This document shows positions 1 to 7,324 of a DNA stretch of 21,043 bases, in pieces; within the stretch, counting starts at the first letter, position 1; the number at the start of each line of letters is the position of its first letter. The stretch covers positions 1 through 21,043 of the forward strand of contig CAYJLW010000072.1 in the NCBI GenBank assembly GCA_964370965.1, written 5' to 3'. The translations under genes and the position numbers were made by a program. The notes under the pieces were generated by a model. That model did no database searches, was not told where the DNA came from, and worked only from the letters and a program-made list of their open reading frames with translations. The stretch comes from CAYJLW01 sp964370965. Its GTDB lineage: Bacteria; Actinomycetota; Acidimicrobiia; UBA2766.

Positions 1-840
1 CGCCCCGCCGACCACCCCCCCCCCCCCCACTCCTGCGCCGACCCGGCGGCCGGGGCGCCCGGGCCGGCGGCCGGGGGCGGGGTGGGGGCGGGCGGCTTCG
101 TCGCCGACCAGGACGACGACCTCGCCGGGGACCCCTCGGCCTCCCTGACGTTGAAGGTGCCCCCGGCGAAGTTCCCCGCCGTCCTCCGCGCCCTCGACGA
201 CCTCGGGCGCGTCGAGACCCGCAAGATCCAGGTCGAAGACGTCACCGAGACCGTCGTGGACCTCGACAGCCGCATCAAGACCGCGGCGACGAGCGTCGAA
301 CGGCTCCGGGTTCTCCTCGCCGGGGCCGAGGACGTGAACGCCGTCGTCGCCCTGGAATCGGAGCTCGCCCAGCGCGAGCAACAGCTCGAGACGCTCGAGG
401 GCCAGCGGCGCGCCCTGGCGAACCGGGTCGACCTCGCCACGATCGACGTCCACCTCGCCGAGAAGACCAGCCCCCGGGCCAGCGGCCGCATCCCGGGCGT
501 GGGCGAAGGCCTCCGGGGCGGCTGGGCGGCGCTCGTGAACTTCCTCAAGGTCCTCGTCCTCGTCCTCGCCGCCGCCCTCCCCTTCCTGCCCTTCGTGGTC
601 GTCGCCGTCCTCCTCGTGCGGTGGCTGGTGCACCGCCGGCGCTCGCGCCCGCCCCGACCACCCCGGCGCCGCCCGCAACCCGCCGGGTGGCCGCCGCCGG
701 GCGCCGCGGGCCCGTGGATGCCGGCGGCCGGCCCCGTGCCCGCGGAAGCCGCGGTGCCTCCCCCCGGCGCGGAGGCACCCGCCACGACGGCCGCTCCCGT
801 CGCCACCGAAGTGGGGCGCGAGCCCGACCTCGAAGCGTGA
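1..840 (+). CDS. DUF4349 domain-containing membrane protein, 5' end outside the window
   Basis: The reading frame is open from base 1 to the TGA at 838-840, so the true start is probably upstream. The GTG at 82 cuts into the domain and is an unlikely start. Counting from that GTG, residues about 4-127 match the DUF4349 pattern: a GGFV entry, TLKVPPAKF, LGRVETRKIQVEDVT, VDLDSRIK, a charged helical (coiled-coil-like) stretch around LESELAQREQQLETLEGQ, and LATIDVHLAEK. Residues about 153-185 form a long hydrophobic segment ending in WLVHRRR, then a basic, Pro/Ala-rich tail of about 65 residues. Family members usually carry an N-terminal lipobox or signal peptide, a bulky external domain and a C-terminal membrane anchor with the tail inside the cell. 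The N-terminal part is not visible here. The molecular function of DUF4349 is unknown, and I do not assign one. Confidence 0.8.
   Translation, partial: RPADHPPPPHSCADPAAGAPGPAAGGGVGAGGFVADQDDDLAGDPSASLTLKVPPAKFPAVLRALDDLGRVETRKIQVEDVTETVVDLDSRIKTAATSVERLRVLLAGAEDVNAVVALESELAQREQQLETLEGQRRALANRVDLATIDVHLAEKTSPRASGRIPGVGEGLRGGWAALVNFLKVLVLVLAAALPFLPFVVVAVLLVRWLVHRRRSRPPRPPRRRPQPAGWPPPGAAGPWMPAAGPVPAEAAVPPPGAEAPATTAAPVATEVGREPDLEA
15..28. repeat. Run of 14 cytosines
   Basis: Fourteen consecutive C residues lie in the proline-rich part of the DUF4349 frame near the window edge. The frame passes through as Pro codons. Runs of this length are prone to sequencing or assembly length error and to slipped-strand change in vivo, so the frame upstream of this point is less certain than downstream. 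Confidence 0.9.
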
Positions 841-1063
841 TAGCCTCGCGGCAACGCTCGACCTGGCAGACGAGCGCATCGACAAAGACGAGTCCCGGGG
901 CCGCCATCCCCGTGGGAGCCCGCCAGGTGGCGACCACCGGCCCGGACGGGACCACCCTCACCAGAGTCCGCGATCCGAGCGACAGACATCCTCGCCCGCA
1001 GGTCGCGTCCACCCCCGGTAGGGCGGTCGTGTCGACGGGACTCCCGTGACGGAGGAACGCGCC
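841..1063. other. Intergenic region upstream of nadA, no gene recognised
   Basis: There are 223 bases between the DUF4349 stop and the chosen nadA start. I see no convincing sigma-70-like -10/-35 pair, no tRNA and no riboswitch I can name. A short perfect hairpin, GGTGG-CGA-CCACC, lies at 926-938. An open frame runs through the region, but it is the tail of a shadow frame of the DUF4349 gene and has no ribosome-binding site of its own. The nadA promoter is presumably here, since the upstream gene ends at 840, but I cannot place it. Confidence 0.5.
1051..1056 (+). promoter_or_regulatory. Ribosome-binding site that decides the nadA start
   Basis: GGAGGA lies 7 nt before the ATG at 1064. The in-frame GTG at 1046 would place this Shine-Dalgarno inside the coding sequence and has no good site of its own, so ATG 1064 is preferred. 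Confidence 0.75.
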
Positions 1064-2161
1064 ATGCTGCGGCTGCAGGCACCCCTTCCCGACGAGTACC
1101 TCGACGCGTCCCCTGAGGATCTCGCTGATCGCATCGCCGCGGCCCGCACGACGCTCGGGGAACGCCTCGTCATCCTCGGTCACCACTACCAGCGCGACGA
1201 CGTGATCCGCTGGGCCCACGCCCGCGGGGACTCCTTCAAGCTCGCCCAGTTCGCCGCCTCCCGGGCCGAGGCCGACCACATCGTGTTCTGCGGCGTCCAC
1301 TTCATGGCAGAGTCGACGGACGTCCTCACGGAGGACCGCCAAGCGGTCGTCATCCCGGACCTCAACGCCGGCTGCTCGATGGCCGACATGGCGAGCGCGG
1401 AACAGGTGCGGGACGCCTGGGACGACCTCGACGCCGTCTGCGGCACGGAGGGCATCGTCCCCATCACCTACATGAACTCCTCCGCCGCCCTCAAGGCCTT
1501 CGTGGGCGAGCGCGGCGGCGCCGTTTGCACGTCCTCGAACGCCCGGGGCGTCCTCGAATGGGCTTTCGCCCGGGGGGCGGAGAAGATCCTCTTCTTCCCC
1601 GACCAGCATCTCGGACGCAACACCGCCGTCGCCATGGGCCATGCCCTGGAGGACTGCGCGGTGTGGAACCCCCACCGGGACTGCGGCGGCCTCGAGGAAC
1701 GGGCGATCAAGGAAGCGACGTTCCTACTGTGGCGGGGCCACTGCAGTGTCCACCAGCGCTTCACGCCGGCCCAGGTCGAGAAGGCCCGGGCCGATCACCC
1801 TGACGTGAACGTGATCGTCCACCCGGAGTGCGCCCACGAGGTCGTCCGCCTCGCCGACCACGTGGGATCGACGGAGAGGATCATCAAGACGGTCACGGAG
1901 GCCCCTGCCGGGACAGTCTGGGCGGTGGGCACCGAGATCCATCTCGTGACACGGGTCGCCGCGGAGAACCCCGACAAGACCGTGTTCTCCCTCGACCCCC
2001 TCGTGTGCCCCTGCTCCACGATGTTCCGCATCGACTCCCCCCACCTTGCCTGGACACTCGACAACCTCGTCGCCGGCCGGGTGGTGAACCGCATCACGGT
2101 GGAACCCGGCACCGCCCGCTGGGCCCGGGTCGCGCTGGACCGCATGCTCTCGATCACGTAG
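1064..2161 (+). CDS. nadA: Quinolinate synthase NadA
   Basis: NadA condenses iminoaspartate with dihydroxyacetone phosphate to quinolinate, the [4Fe-4S]-dependent step of de novo NAD synthesis in the cytosol. The 365-residue product carries the family marks in order: HHYQRDD with His40/His41, GDSFKLAQ near 55-62, FCGVHFMAEST with Cys76, MNSSA near 137-141, CTSSNARGVLEWA near 155-167, PDQHLGRN near 179-186, HPECAHEV with Cys256, and VCPCSTM with Cys315/Cys317. Cys76, Cys256 and one cysteine of the CPC pair are the expected cluster ligands. The start is ATG 1064, set by GGAGGA at 1051. The usual partners nadB and nadC are not in this window, and the next gene (rarA) is convergent, so nadA is either monocistronic or the last gene of a plus-strand unit. 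It looks complete and intact. Confidence 0.96.
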   Translation: MLRLQAPLPDEYLDASPEDLADRIAAARTTLGERLVILGHHYQRDDVIRWAHARGDSFKLAQFAASRAEADHIVFCGVHFMAESTDVLTEDRQAVVIPDLNAGCSMADMASAEQVRDAWDDLDAVCGTEGIVPITYMNSSAALKAFVGERGGAVCTSSNARGVLEWAFARGAEKILFFPDQHLGRNTAVAMGHALEDCAVWNPHRDCGGLEERAIKEATFLLWRGHCSVHQRFTPAQVEKARADHPDVNVIVHPECAHEVVRLADHVGSTERIIKTVTEAPAGTVWAVGTEIHLVTRVAAENPDKTVFSLDPLVCPCSTMFRIDSPHLAWTLDNLVAGRVVNRITVEPGTARWARVALDRMLSIT

Positions 2162-2180
2162 CGACCCGGGGGTGCGCCCC

Positions 2181-3431
2181 TCAGGTGTCCCAGTACTTGC
2201 GGCCCGAGAGCTCGTCGGGGAGATACTGCTGGGCGGCGGCCGCGTCGGGGTCCGCGGGCGGGTAGCGGTACCCCTCGCCATGGCCGAGACGCCCCGCCCC
2301 CGGATAGGAGGCGTCGCGGAGATGGCCGGGGACCTCGCCCGTGCGGAGGGCGTCGACGTCGGCCAGCGCGGCGTCGACCGCCGTGATCACCTTGTTCGAC
2401 TTCGGGGCCGTGGCCAGGTAGATCGCGGCGTGAGCGAGGTTGAGGCGGGCCTCGGGGAGACCGACGAGATCGAGGGCCTGCTGGGCGGCGACGGCGACGA
2501 GGAGGGCCCGGAAGTCGGCCATGCCGACGTCCTCGCTGGCGAAGATCACCATGCGCCGGGCCACGAAGCGGGGGTCCTCGCCGCCCCTGAGCATGCGGGC
2601 GAGCCAGTGCAGGGCGGCGTCAGGATCCGAGCCCCGCAGGGACTTGATGAACGCCGAGGCGACGTCGTAGTGGTGGTCACCCGCCTTGTCGTAGGGGATC
2701 ACCCGGATGTCCTGGGCGGCCGCGGCGTCCTCGACGAGGATCTCGTCACGGCCGGCGGCCTCCGCCAGTGCCGCCGCCGTCTCCAGCGTGTTGAGGGCCA
2801 GGCGGGCGTCCCCGTTGGCGCGCTCGGCGACCAGGACCCGGGCGTCCGCGGCGAGCTTCGCCCGGCCGTCCAGACCCCGGGGCTCGCCGAGAGCCCGGTC
2901 GAGGAGCGCCCCCACCTGCTCGGCTGTGAGCGCTTCGAGACGAAAGAGCGTGCTCCGGCTGAGCAGCGGCGCGTTCACCTCGAAGAAGGGATTCTCGGTC
3001 GTGGCCCCGATCAGCCAGAGGAGGCCGTCCTCGACCGCGCCGAGCAGGGCGTCCTGCTGGGCGCGGTTGAAGCGATGGATCTCGTCCAGGAAGAGGATCG
3101 TCCCCCGGGCCTGTTCGCCGAGGCGGCGGCGGGCGCCCTCGGTCACTTCCCGCACGTCCTTCACCCCCGCGGTGACAGCGCTCAAAGGGACGAATTCGCG
3201 CCGCGTGAGGCCGGCGACGAGACGGGCGATCGTGGTCTTGCCCGTCCCCGGCGGCCCCCACAGGATCACGGACCCGAGGCGGTCAGCCGCGATGAGCGCC
3301 CGCAGGGGCGCCCCTTCGCCGAGGAGGTGCGTCTGGCCCACGACCTCGTCCAGACTCCGAGGCCGGAGCCGGGCCGCCAGGGGCGCCCGCTCGTCCAGCG
3401 CCTTCTCGGCGGCGGCGTCGAAGAGGTCCAC
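2181..3431 (-). CDS. rarA: Replication-associated recombination protein A (RarA/MgsA-type AAA+ ATPase)
   Basis: RarA is an AAA+ ATPase of the clamp-loader clade (bacterial homologue of WRNIP1/Mgs1) that acts at stalled replication forks. The 416-residue product shows Walker A GPPGTGKT (59-66), Walker B ILFLDEIH (112-119), the family-typical FNRAQQDALLGAVEDG, sensor 1 GATTENP (142-148), NAPLLSRS with the likely arginine finger Arg159, and a C-terminal oligomerisation region with YDKAGDHHYD, SAFIKSLRGSDPDAA and ASEDVGMAD. The start chosen is GTG 3431 (VDLF), preceded by AGGGTGG. GTG 3440 is an alternative three codons upstream. The same frame stays open to 4508 only because of high GC. It lies 68 nt after aspS and is the last gene of the minus-strand run. 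Its stop faces the nadA stop with 19 nt between them. Confidence 0.95.
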   Translation of the reverse strand: MDLFDAAAEKALDERAPLAARLRPRSLDEVVGQTHLLGEGAPLRALIAADRLGSVILWGPPGTGKTTIARLVAGLTRREFVPLSAVTAGVKDVREVTEGARRRLGEQARGTILFLDEIHRFNRAQQDALLGAVEDGLLWLIGATTENPFFEVNAPLLSRSTLFRLEALTAEQVGALLDRALGEPRGLDGRAKLAADARVLVAERANGDARLALNTLETAAALAEAAGRDEILVEDAAAAQDIRVIPYDKAGDHHYDVASAFIKSLRGSDPDAALHWLARMLRGGEDPRFVARRMVIFASEDVGMADFRALLVAVAAQQALDLVGLPEARLNLAHAAIYLATAPKSNKVITAVDAALADVDALRTGEVPGHLRDASYPGAGRLGHGEGYRYPPADPDAAAAQQYLPDELSGRKYWDT

Positions 3432-3499
3432 GAGGACCACCCTACCGGCGCGCCCCGCGCGTTCTCGCTCCGGGGGACGCACGCCGTGTGGCCGGCCTC

Positions 3500-5353
3500 T
3501 CACTGCGCAGAACCGGGAGACTCGCTCCCGGCGCCCGTCCCGGTGCCGGTCTCGGGCCCGGCCAGACGGCGCCTGGCGGAGGGGGTGAGGGCGACACCGA
3601 GTTCCGCGAGCAGGGCGTCCTCCACGGCGGCGGGGGCGCCGGTCATGGGGTCCTGGCCGGACTGGGTCTTCGGGAACGCGATCACCTCGCGGATCGAGGG
3701 CTCGTCTGCGAGGACGGCGACGAAGCGGTCGAGGCCGAGGGCGAACCCGGCATGCGGCGGCGCACCGTAGCGGAACGCGTCGAGCAGGAACCCGAAACGG
3801 GACTGCGCCTCCCCAGCGGGGACGTCCATGGCGGCGAAGACGGCCTCCTGAAGGTCCCGGTCGTGGATGCGCACGGACCCCGATCCGAACTCGACGCCGT
3901 TCACGACGAGGTCGTAGGCCCGGCTGCGCACGGCCAGGGGGTCGGACCCCAGCAGCGGGACGTCCTCGGCGACCGGGCTCGTGAAGGGGTGGTGAGCCGG
4001 CCTGGGGTCGCCGTCCTCGGAGGGCTCGAAGAGGGGGAAGTCCACCACCCACAGCGGGGCGAGACCGGCGTCGCGCCCGTGGCCGGCCGGAGCGGCGAGC
4101 TCGAGGCGGAGCCGCCCCAGGATCGCGGACGCCCGGCGGGCGTCGTCGGCAACCAGCAGGAGGAGGTCGCCCGGGGCGGCATCGAGTACGCCCCTCAGGC
4201 TCTCCATCTCGGCGTCGGAGAGGAACTTCGCCACCGGCGACCGCAGGGTGCCGTCGGCCTCGACCACCATCCAGACGAGACCCTTGGCCCCCAGCGCCTG
4301 CGCCCGTTCCACGAGGGCGTCGAGGCGCGCCCTGGAGCGATCGCCCCCGCCCGCGCAGCGCCAGCCCCGCAGGGCGCCGCCGCTCTCGAGCGTGGCGGCG
4401 AAGGCCCGGAATCCCGTGGCGGCGAAGACGTCTCCGAGATCGACGAGCGGCGGCCCCGCGCGCAGGTCGGGCTTGTCGCTGCCGTAGAGGCCCATGGCGT
4501 CCGACCATGGCATCCGCGGGTACGGCGGCGCCGGGAAGTCGTCGCGCCCGGCGGCCCGAGCGGCGGCCGCCACGGCGGTCTCCACCCAGCCCCGCACGTC
4601 GGCCTCGTCAGCGAATGACGCTTCGAGGTCGAGTTGCATGAACTCGAACTGGCGGTCGGCCCGGAGGTCTTCGTCCCGCCAGCAGCGCACGATCTGGTAG
4701 TAGCGGTCGACTCCGCCCACCATGAGGAGCTGCTTGAAGAGCTGGGGGGACTGCGGGAGGGCGTACCAGTGCCCGGGTGTGAGGCGCGAAGGCACCAGGT
4801 AGTCGCGGGCGCCTTCGGGCGTGGAGCGGATGAGGGTGGGCGTCTCCACCTCGACGAAGCCGGCGGCGTCCATGGCCTGGCGGATGGCGGAGTTCATGCG
4901 GGCCCGGAGCCGGAGGTTCGCCTGCATGCGGGGCCGCCGGAGATCCAGGGGCCGGTGTCGGAGCCGGACCACCTCGTCGGTCTCGACGCGGTCGTCGAGG
5001 CTGAGGGGAAGGGGCGCCGACGGGTTGAGCACCTCGAGACGAGTGGCGGCGACCTCGACCTCGCCTGTGGGGAGATCGGGGTTCACCGTGCCCTCCGGGC
5101 GCACCCTGAGGGGGCCGACCGCGCGAGCGACGAACTCGGGCCGGAGCGTCTCGGCCACGGCGAAGGCGCCGGGGGCGTCCTCGGGGTGGACGACGACCTG
5201 GACGACCCCCGAGTAGTCCCGCAGGTCCACAAACAGGACCCCGCCGTGGTCACGGACACGATCGACCCACCCACACAGGGCGACCTCGCCGCCTCCGGCG
5301 TGCCCGGTTGTGTGCTCGGCGCGGACCTCGCCGCAGAGATGCGTCCTCAACAC
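3500..5353 (-). CDS. aspS: Aspartyl-tRNA synthetase, probably non-discriminating (Asp/Asn)
   Basis: This is a bacterial-type class IIb synthetase of 617 residues that charges tRNA with aspartate. The N-terminal OB-fold anticodon domain (about 1-110) includes CGWVDRVRDHGG and VRPEG. Motif 1 lies around GFVEVETPTLIRSTPEGARD. Motif 2 is RDEDLRADRQFEF, the RQFEF form known from actinobacterial AspRS. A bacterial GAD insertion follows in the middle, and motif 3 is ALGLDRFVAVLA. The C-terminal SIREVIAFPKTQSGQDPMT is typical. The start chosen is GTG 5353, 7 nt after GAGGTGG and overlapping the hisS end by 7 nt. TTG 5350 (TTGA overlap) is possible. The His in RDHGG and the Gly in RPEG are the residues linked to tRNA-Asn tolerance in Pseudomonas aeruginosa AspRS. 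The last ~20 residues are a Gly/Thr/Ser-rich tail of no known role. Confidence 0.96.
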   Translation of the reverse strand: MLRTHLCGEVRAEHTTGHAGGGEVALCGWVDRVRDHGGVLFVDLRDYSGVVQVVVHPEDAPGAFAVAETLRPEFVARAVGPLRVRPEGTVNPDLPTGEVEVAATRLEVLNPSAPLPLSLDDRVETDEVVRLRHRPLDLRRPRMQANLRLRARMNSAIRQAMDAAGFVEVETPTLIRSTPEGARDYLVPSRLTPGHWYALPQSPQLFKQLLMVGGVDRYYQIVRCWRDEDLRADRQFEFMQLDLEASFADEADVRGWVETAVAAAARAAGRDDFPAPPYPRMPWSDAMGLYGSDKPDLRAGPPLVDLGDVFAATGFRAFAATLESGGALRGWRCAGGGDRSRARLDALVERAQALGAKGLVWMVVEADGTLRSPVAKFLSDAEMESLRGVLDAAPGDLLLLVADDARRASAILGRLRLELAAPAGHGRDAGLAPLWVVDFPLFEPSEDGDPRPAHHPFTSPVAEDVPLLGSDPLAVRSRAYDLVVNGVEFGSGSVRIHDRDLQEAVFAAMDVPAGEAQSRFGFLLDAFRYGAPPHAGFALGLDRFVAVLADEPSIREVIAFPKTQSGQDPMTGAPAAVEDALLAELGVALTPSARRRLAGPETGTGTGAGSESPGSAQ

Positions 5354-6600
5354 CGCTCCACCACCTCGTCCAGGGGTATCTGTGACTGCTCCCCGCTCCG
5401 GAGGTCGCGCACGGTCACGACGCCGTCCCCGAGGTCCTTCTCCCCCACGATGATCGCCTTCGCCGCGCCCATGCGGTCGGCCGCCTTGAGTTGCGCCTTC
5501 AGGGAGCGCCCGCCGTAGGGCGTGTCCGCCCGCCGGCCCGCCCCCCGGAGGGCATCCAGGAGGCGACGTACGGTCGTCTGCGTCTCCCCGGCCCGCAGGA
5601 CGACCACCTCGAGCGCCGGGGGCGTCTCCACGGCACCGGCCCCGCCCAGGGCGAGAAGGGTCCGCTCGACTCCGATGCCGAAACCGATGCCGGGCAGGGG
5701 CGGCCCCCCGACGAGCTCCACGAGGCCGTCGTAGCGGCCCCCGCCCCCGACGGCGTTCTGCGCGGCGTCGAGTCCGGTGGCGACGAACTCGAACGTCGTG
5801 GACGTGTAGTAGTCGAGGCCGCGCACGAGGCGCTCCGAGATCGTGTAGGGGATCGCGAGGTCGTCGAGGCCGGCGCACACGGCCTCGAAGTGGACGCGGG
5901 ACCCGGACCCCAGGTGGTCACGCAGGCGCGGGGCGTCCGCCAGGGCCTCCTGCACCCGCGGGTCCTGGGATTCGAGAACCCGCAGGGGGTTCTCGACGAG
6001 GCGGCGCCGGTCTTCCTCGCCGAGGTCGCCCACAGAGGCCGTGAGGTGCCCGCGGAGGGCGGCGAGGAACGGGGCCCGCTCTGCCTGTGTACCCACCGAG
6101 TTCAGGAGGATCTCGACGCCTCCGAGGCCGATCTCCTCGAAGAACCGCCAGGCGAGAGCCACCACCTCGACGTCGAGCTCCGGATCCTCGGTGCCCACGG
6201 CCTCGACACCGACCTGGAAGAACTCGCGCTGGCGGCCCCGCTGGACGTTCTCCGCCCGGTACATCGGCCCCGAGTAGGAGACCTTCCAGGGGAGACCCGC
6301 CTGGTCCTGGTGGTGCTCGACGAACGCCCGCACGACGCCCGCGGTGCCCTCGGGCCGCAGGGTGAGGGAGCGGCCCCCACGGTCCGTGAACGTGTACATC
6401 TCCTTGTGGACTATGTCCGTGGCCTCGCCCACCGACCGCACGAAGAGGTCCGTCTGCTCCAGCAGAGGGGTACGCATCTGCCGGTAGCCGAATCGTCCGG
6501 CGAGCCCGAAGAAGCGCCCCACGACGACGTCCCACGCGCCTGACTCGCCGGGGAGGAGGTCGTACATGCCCTTCGGGGCCGCCAGGAGCGCCTCGGACAT
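5347..6600 (-). CDS. hisS: Histidyl-tRNA synthetase
   Basis: This class IIa synthetase charges tRNA-His in the cytosol. The 417-residue length is normal for the bacterial homodimer. Visible marks are PKGMYDLLP near the N-terminus, TLRPEGTAG (80-88), motif 2 around YSGPMYRAENVQRGRQREF (109-127), the histidine-binding motif LVRGLDYYT near 258-266, GGGGRYDGL, and motif 3 GIGFGIGVERTLLAL near 305-319. An anticodon-binding alpha/beta domain follows to the end. The ATG start overlaps the stop of the upstream MBL gene by one base (TGATG), and no strong Shine-Dalgarno precedes it, so translation probably depends on coupling. It is followed by aspS with a 7-nt overlap. The hisS-aspS pair next to rel is a common actinobacterial arrangement. 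Confidence 0.97.
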   Translation of the reverse strand: MSEALLAAPKGMYDLLPGESGAWDVVVGRFFGLAGRFGYRQMRTPLLEQTDLFVRSVGEATDIVHKEMYTFTDRGGRSLTLRPEGTAGVVRAFVEHHQDQAGLPWKVSYSGPMYRAENVQRGRQREFFQVGVEAVGTEDPELDVEVVALAWRFFEEIGLGGVEILLNSVGTQAERAPFLAALRGHLTASVGDLGEEDRRRLVENPLRVLESQDPRVQEALADAPRLRDHLGSGSRVHFEAVCAGLDDLAIPYTISERLVRGLDYYTSTTFEFVATGLDAAQNAVGGGGRYDGLVELVGGPPLPGIGFGIGVERTLLALGGAGAVETPPALEVVVLRAGETQTTVRRLLDALRGAGRRADTPYGGRSLKAQLKAADRMGAAKAIIVGEKDLGDGVVTVRDLRSGEQSQIPLDEVVERC

Positions 6601-7268
6601 CAGGGTGCGCCGCTCACGGCCCCGGCGAGGAAGGGGTTCGTGGCCCGCTCGCGCCCCACGGTCGTGGCCGGGCCGTGACCGGGCGCCACGACGACGTCGT
6701 CGTCGAGCGTCAGGATCTTGTCCCTCATGGACTTGAGGAGCGTGTCCCAGTTGCCGCCCGGCAGGTCGGTGCGACCCACGGAACCGGCGAAGAGGTGGTC
6801 GCCGGAGAACAAGACGCGCTCGCCGTCGCCGGTCTCGAGGAGGTAGCAGACGTGTCCGGGCGTGTGGCCCGGGGTGTGCACGGCTGTGAAACGCAGGCCG
6901 GCAACCTCGATCGTCTCCGCGTCGGCGACGAGACGGACGTCCTCGGGCGCTTGGAGTCGCATCCCCTGCAGGGCCCTCCCCAGCGGCCCCGTGAACGCCG
7001 CCGGGTCCTCCAGGGCAGGGAGGTCCGACTCGTGCACGTAGACGGGCATCGGGAAGCGGTCGGTGACCCCCGAAACCCCTCCGATGTGGTCGATGTGGCC
7101 GTGCGTGGCGAGGAGGGCCACGGGCGTGAGCCCGTGGGACTCGAGCAGGGCGGCGACGCCCTCGACGTCGGGGGGAGCGTCGACGACCACGGCATCGCCA
7201 CCCTCTTCACGGGCGACGACGTAGCAGTTGGTGTCCGCCAGCCAGAGCGGGGTGCCCTCGATGATCAT
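6600..7268 (-). CDS. MBL-fold metallo-hydrolase, glyoxalase II-like (YcbL type)
   Basis: The 222-residue protein has a complete metallo-beta-lactamase-fold metal site: THGHIDHIGG with His56, His58, Asp60 and His61, HTPGHTPGH with His135, FSGDHLF with Asp157, and PGHGP with His198. Two zinc ions (or Fe/Zn) and thioester hydrolysis of the glyoxalase II kind are expected, but substrates in this subgroup vary and cannot be read from the sequence. There is no signal peptide, so it should be cytosolic. The ATG at 7268 begins MIIEGTPLWLADTN, the usual N-terminus of this family. The longer frame upstream to 7625 is the alternative frame of rel. In M. tuberculosis a homologous gene sits between rel and hisS, with ppiB next to it; ppiB is absent here. 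Confidence 0.9.
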   Translation of the reverse strand: MIIEGTPLWLADTNCYVVAREEGGDAVVVDAPPDVEGVAALLESHGLTPVALLATHGHIDHIGGVSGVTDRFPMPVYVHESDLPALEDPAAFTGPLGRALQGMRLQAPEDVRLVADAETIEVAGLRFTAVHTPGHTPGHVCYLLETGDGERVLFSGDHLFAGSVGRTDLPGGNWDTLLKSMRDKILTLDDDVVVAPGHGPATTVGRERATNPFLAGAVSGAP

Positions 7269-7294
7269 CGGCGGCAGTCTACCGGGCGTCGGTT

Positions 7295-7322
7295 CCGGGC
7301 CCGGAGGGCGGTTCCGGCCCGG
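7295..7322 (-). terminator. GC hairpin just after the rel stop, possible terminator or attenuator
   Basis: CCGGGCC (7295-7301) and GGCCCGG (7316-7322) form a perfect 7-bp inverted repeat with a 14-nt loop, starting 2 nt after the rel TGA on the minus strand and lying wholly in the 56-nt gap before the MBL gene. No U-tract follows. It could trim or attenuate rel transcripts before the hisS-aspS part. Pairs of this size arise easily at this GC content, so confidence is low. Confidence 0.3.
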
Positions 7323-7324
7323 GG

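Noticed and set aside
912..1049. Possible small protein ending just before nadA
   Set aside because: It is only the tail of a shadow frame of the DUF4349 gene, with no ribosome-binding site and no recognisable sequence.
2162..2180. Short GGGG-TGCG-CCCC hairpin between the convergent nadA and rarA stops as a bidirectional terminator
   Set aside because: The stem is only four base pairs with no T-tract on either side. It is too weak to call in DNA this rich in GC.
2172..3770. A plus-strand open frame of 532 codons opposite rarA
   Set aside because: Antisense shadow of rarA; composition is a GC artefact.
3432..4508. N-terminal extension of RarA reading back through aspS
   Set aside because: The extension is Arg-rich nonsense in an alternative frame of aspS. 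RarA homology begins at VDLFD with a usable ribosome-binding site.
5354..5878. N-terminal extension of AspRS into hisS
   Set aside because: The extra residues are an off-frame reading of hisS. The OB-fold domain starts at VLRTHLCG.
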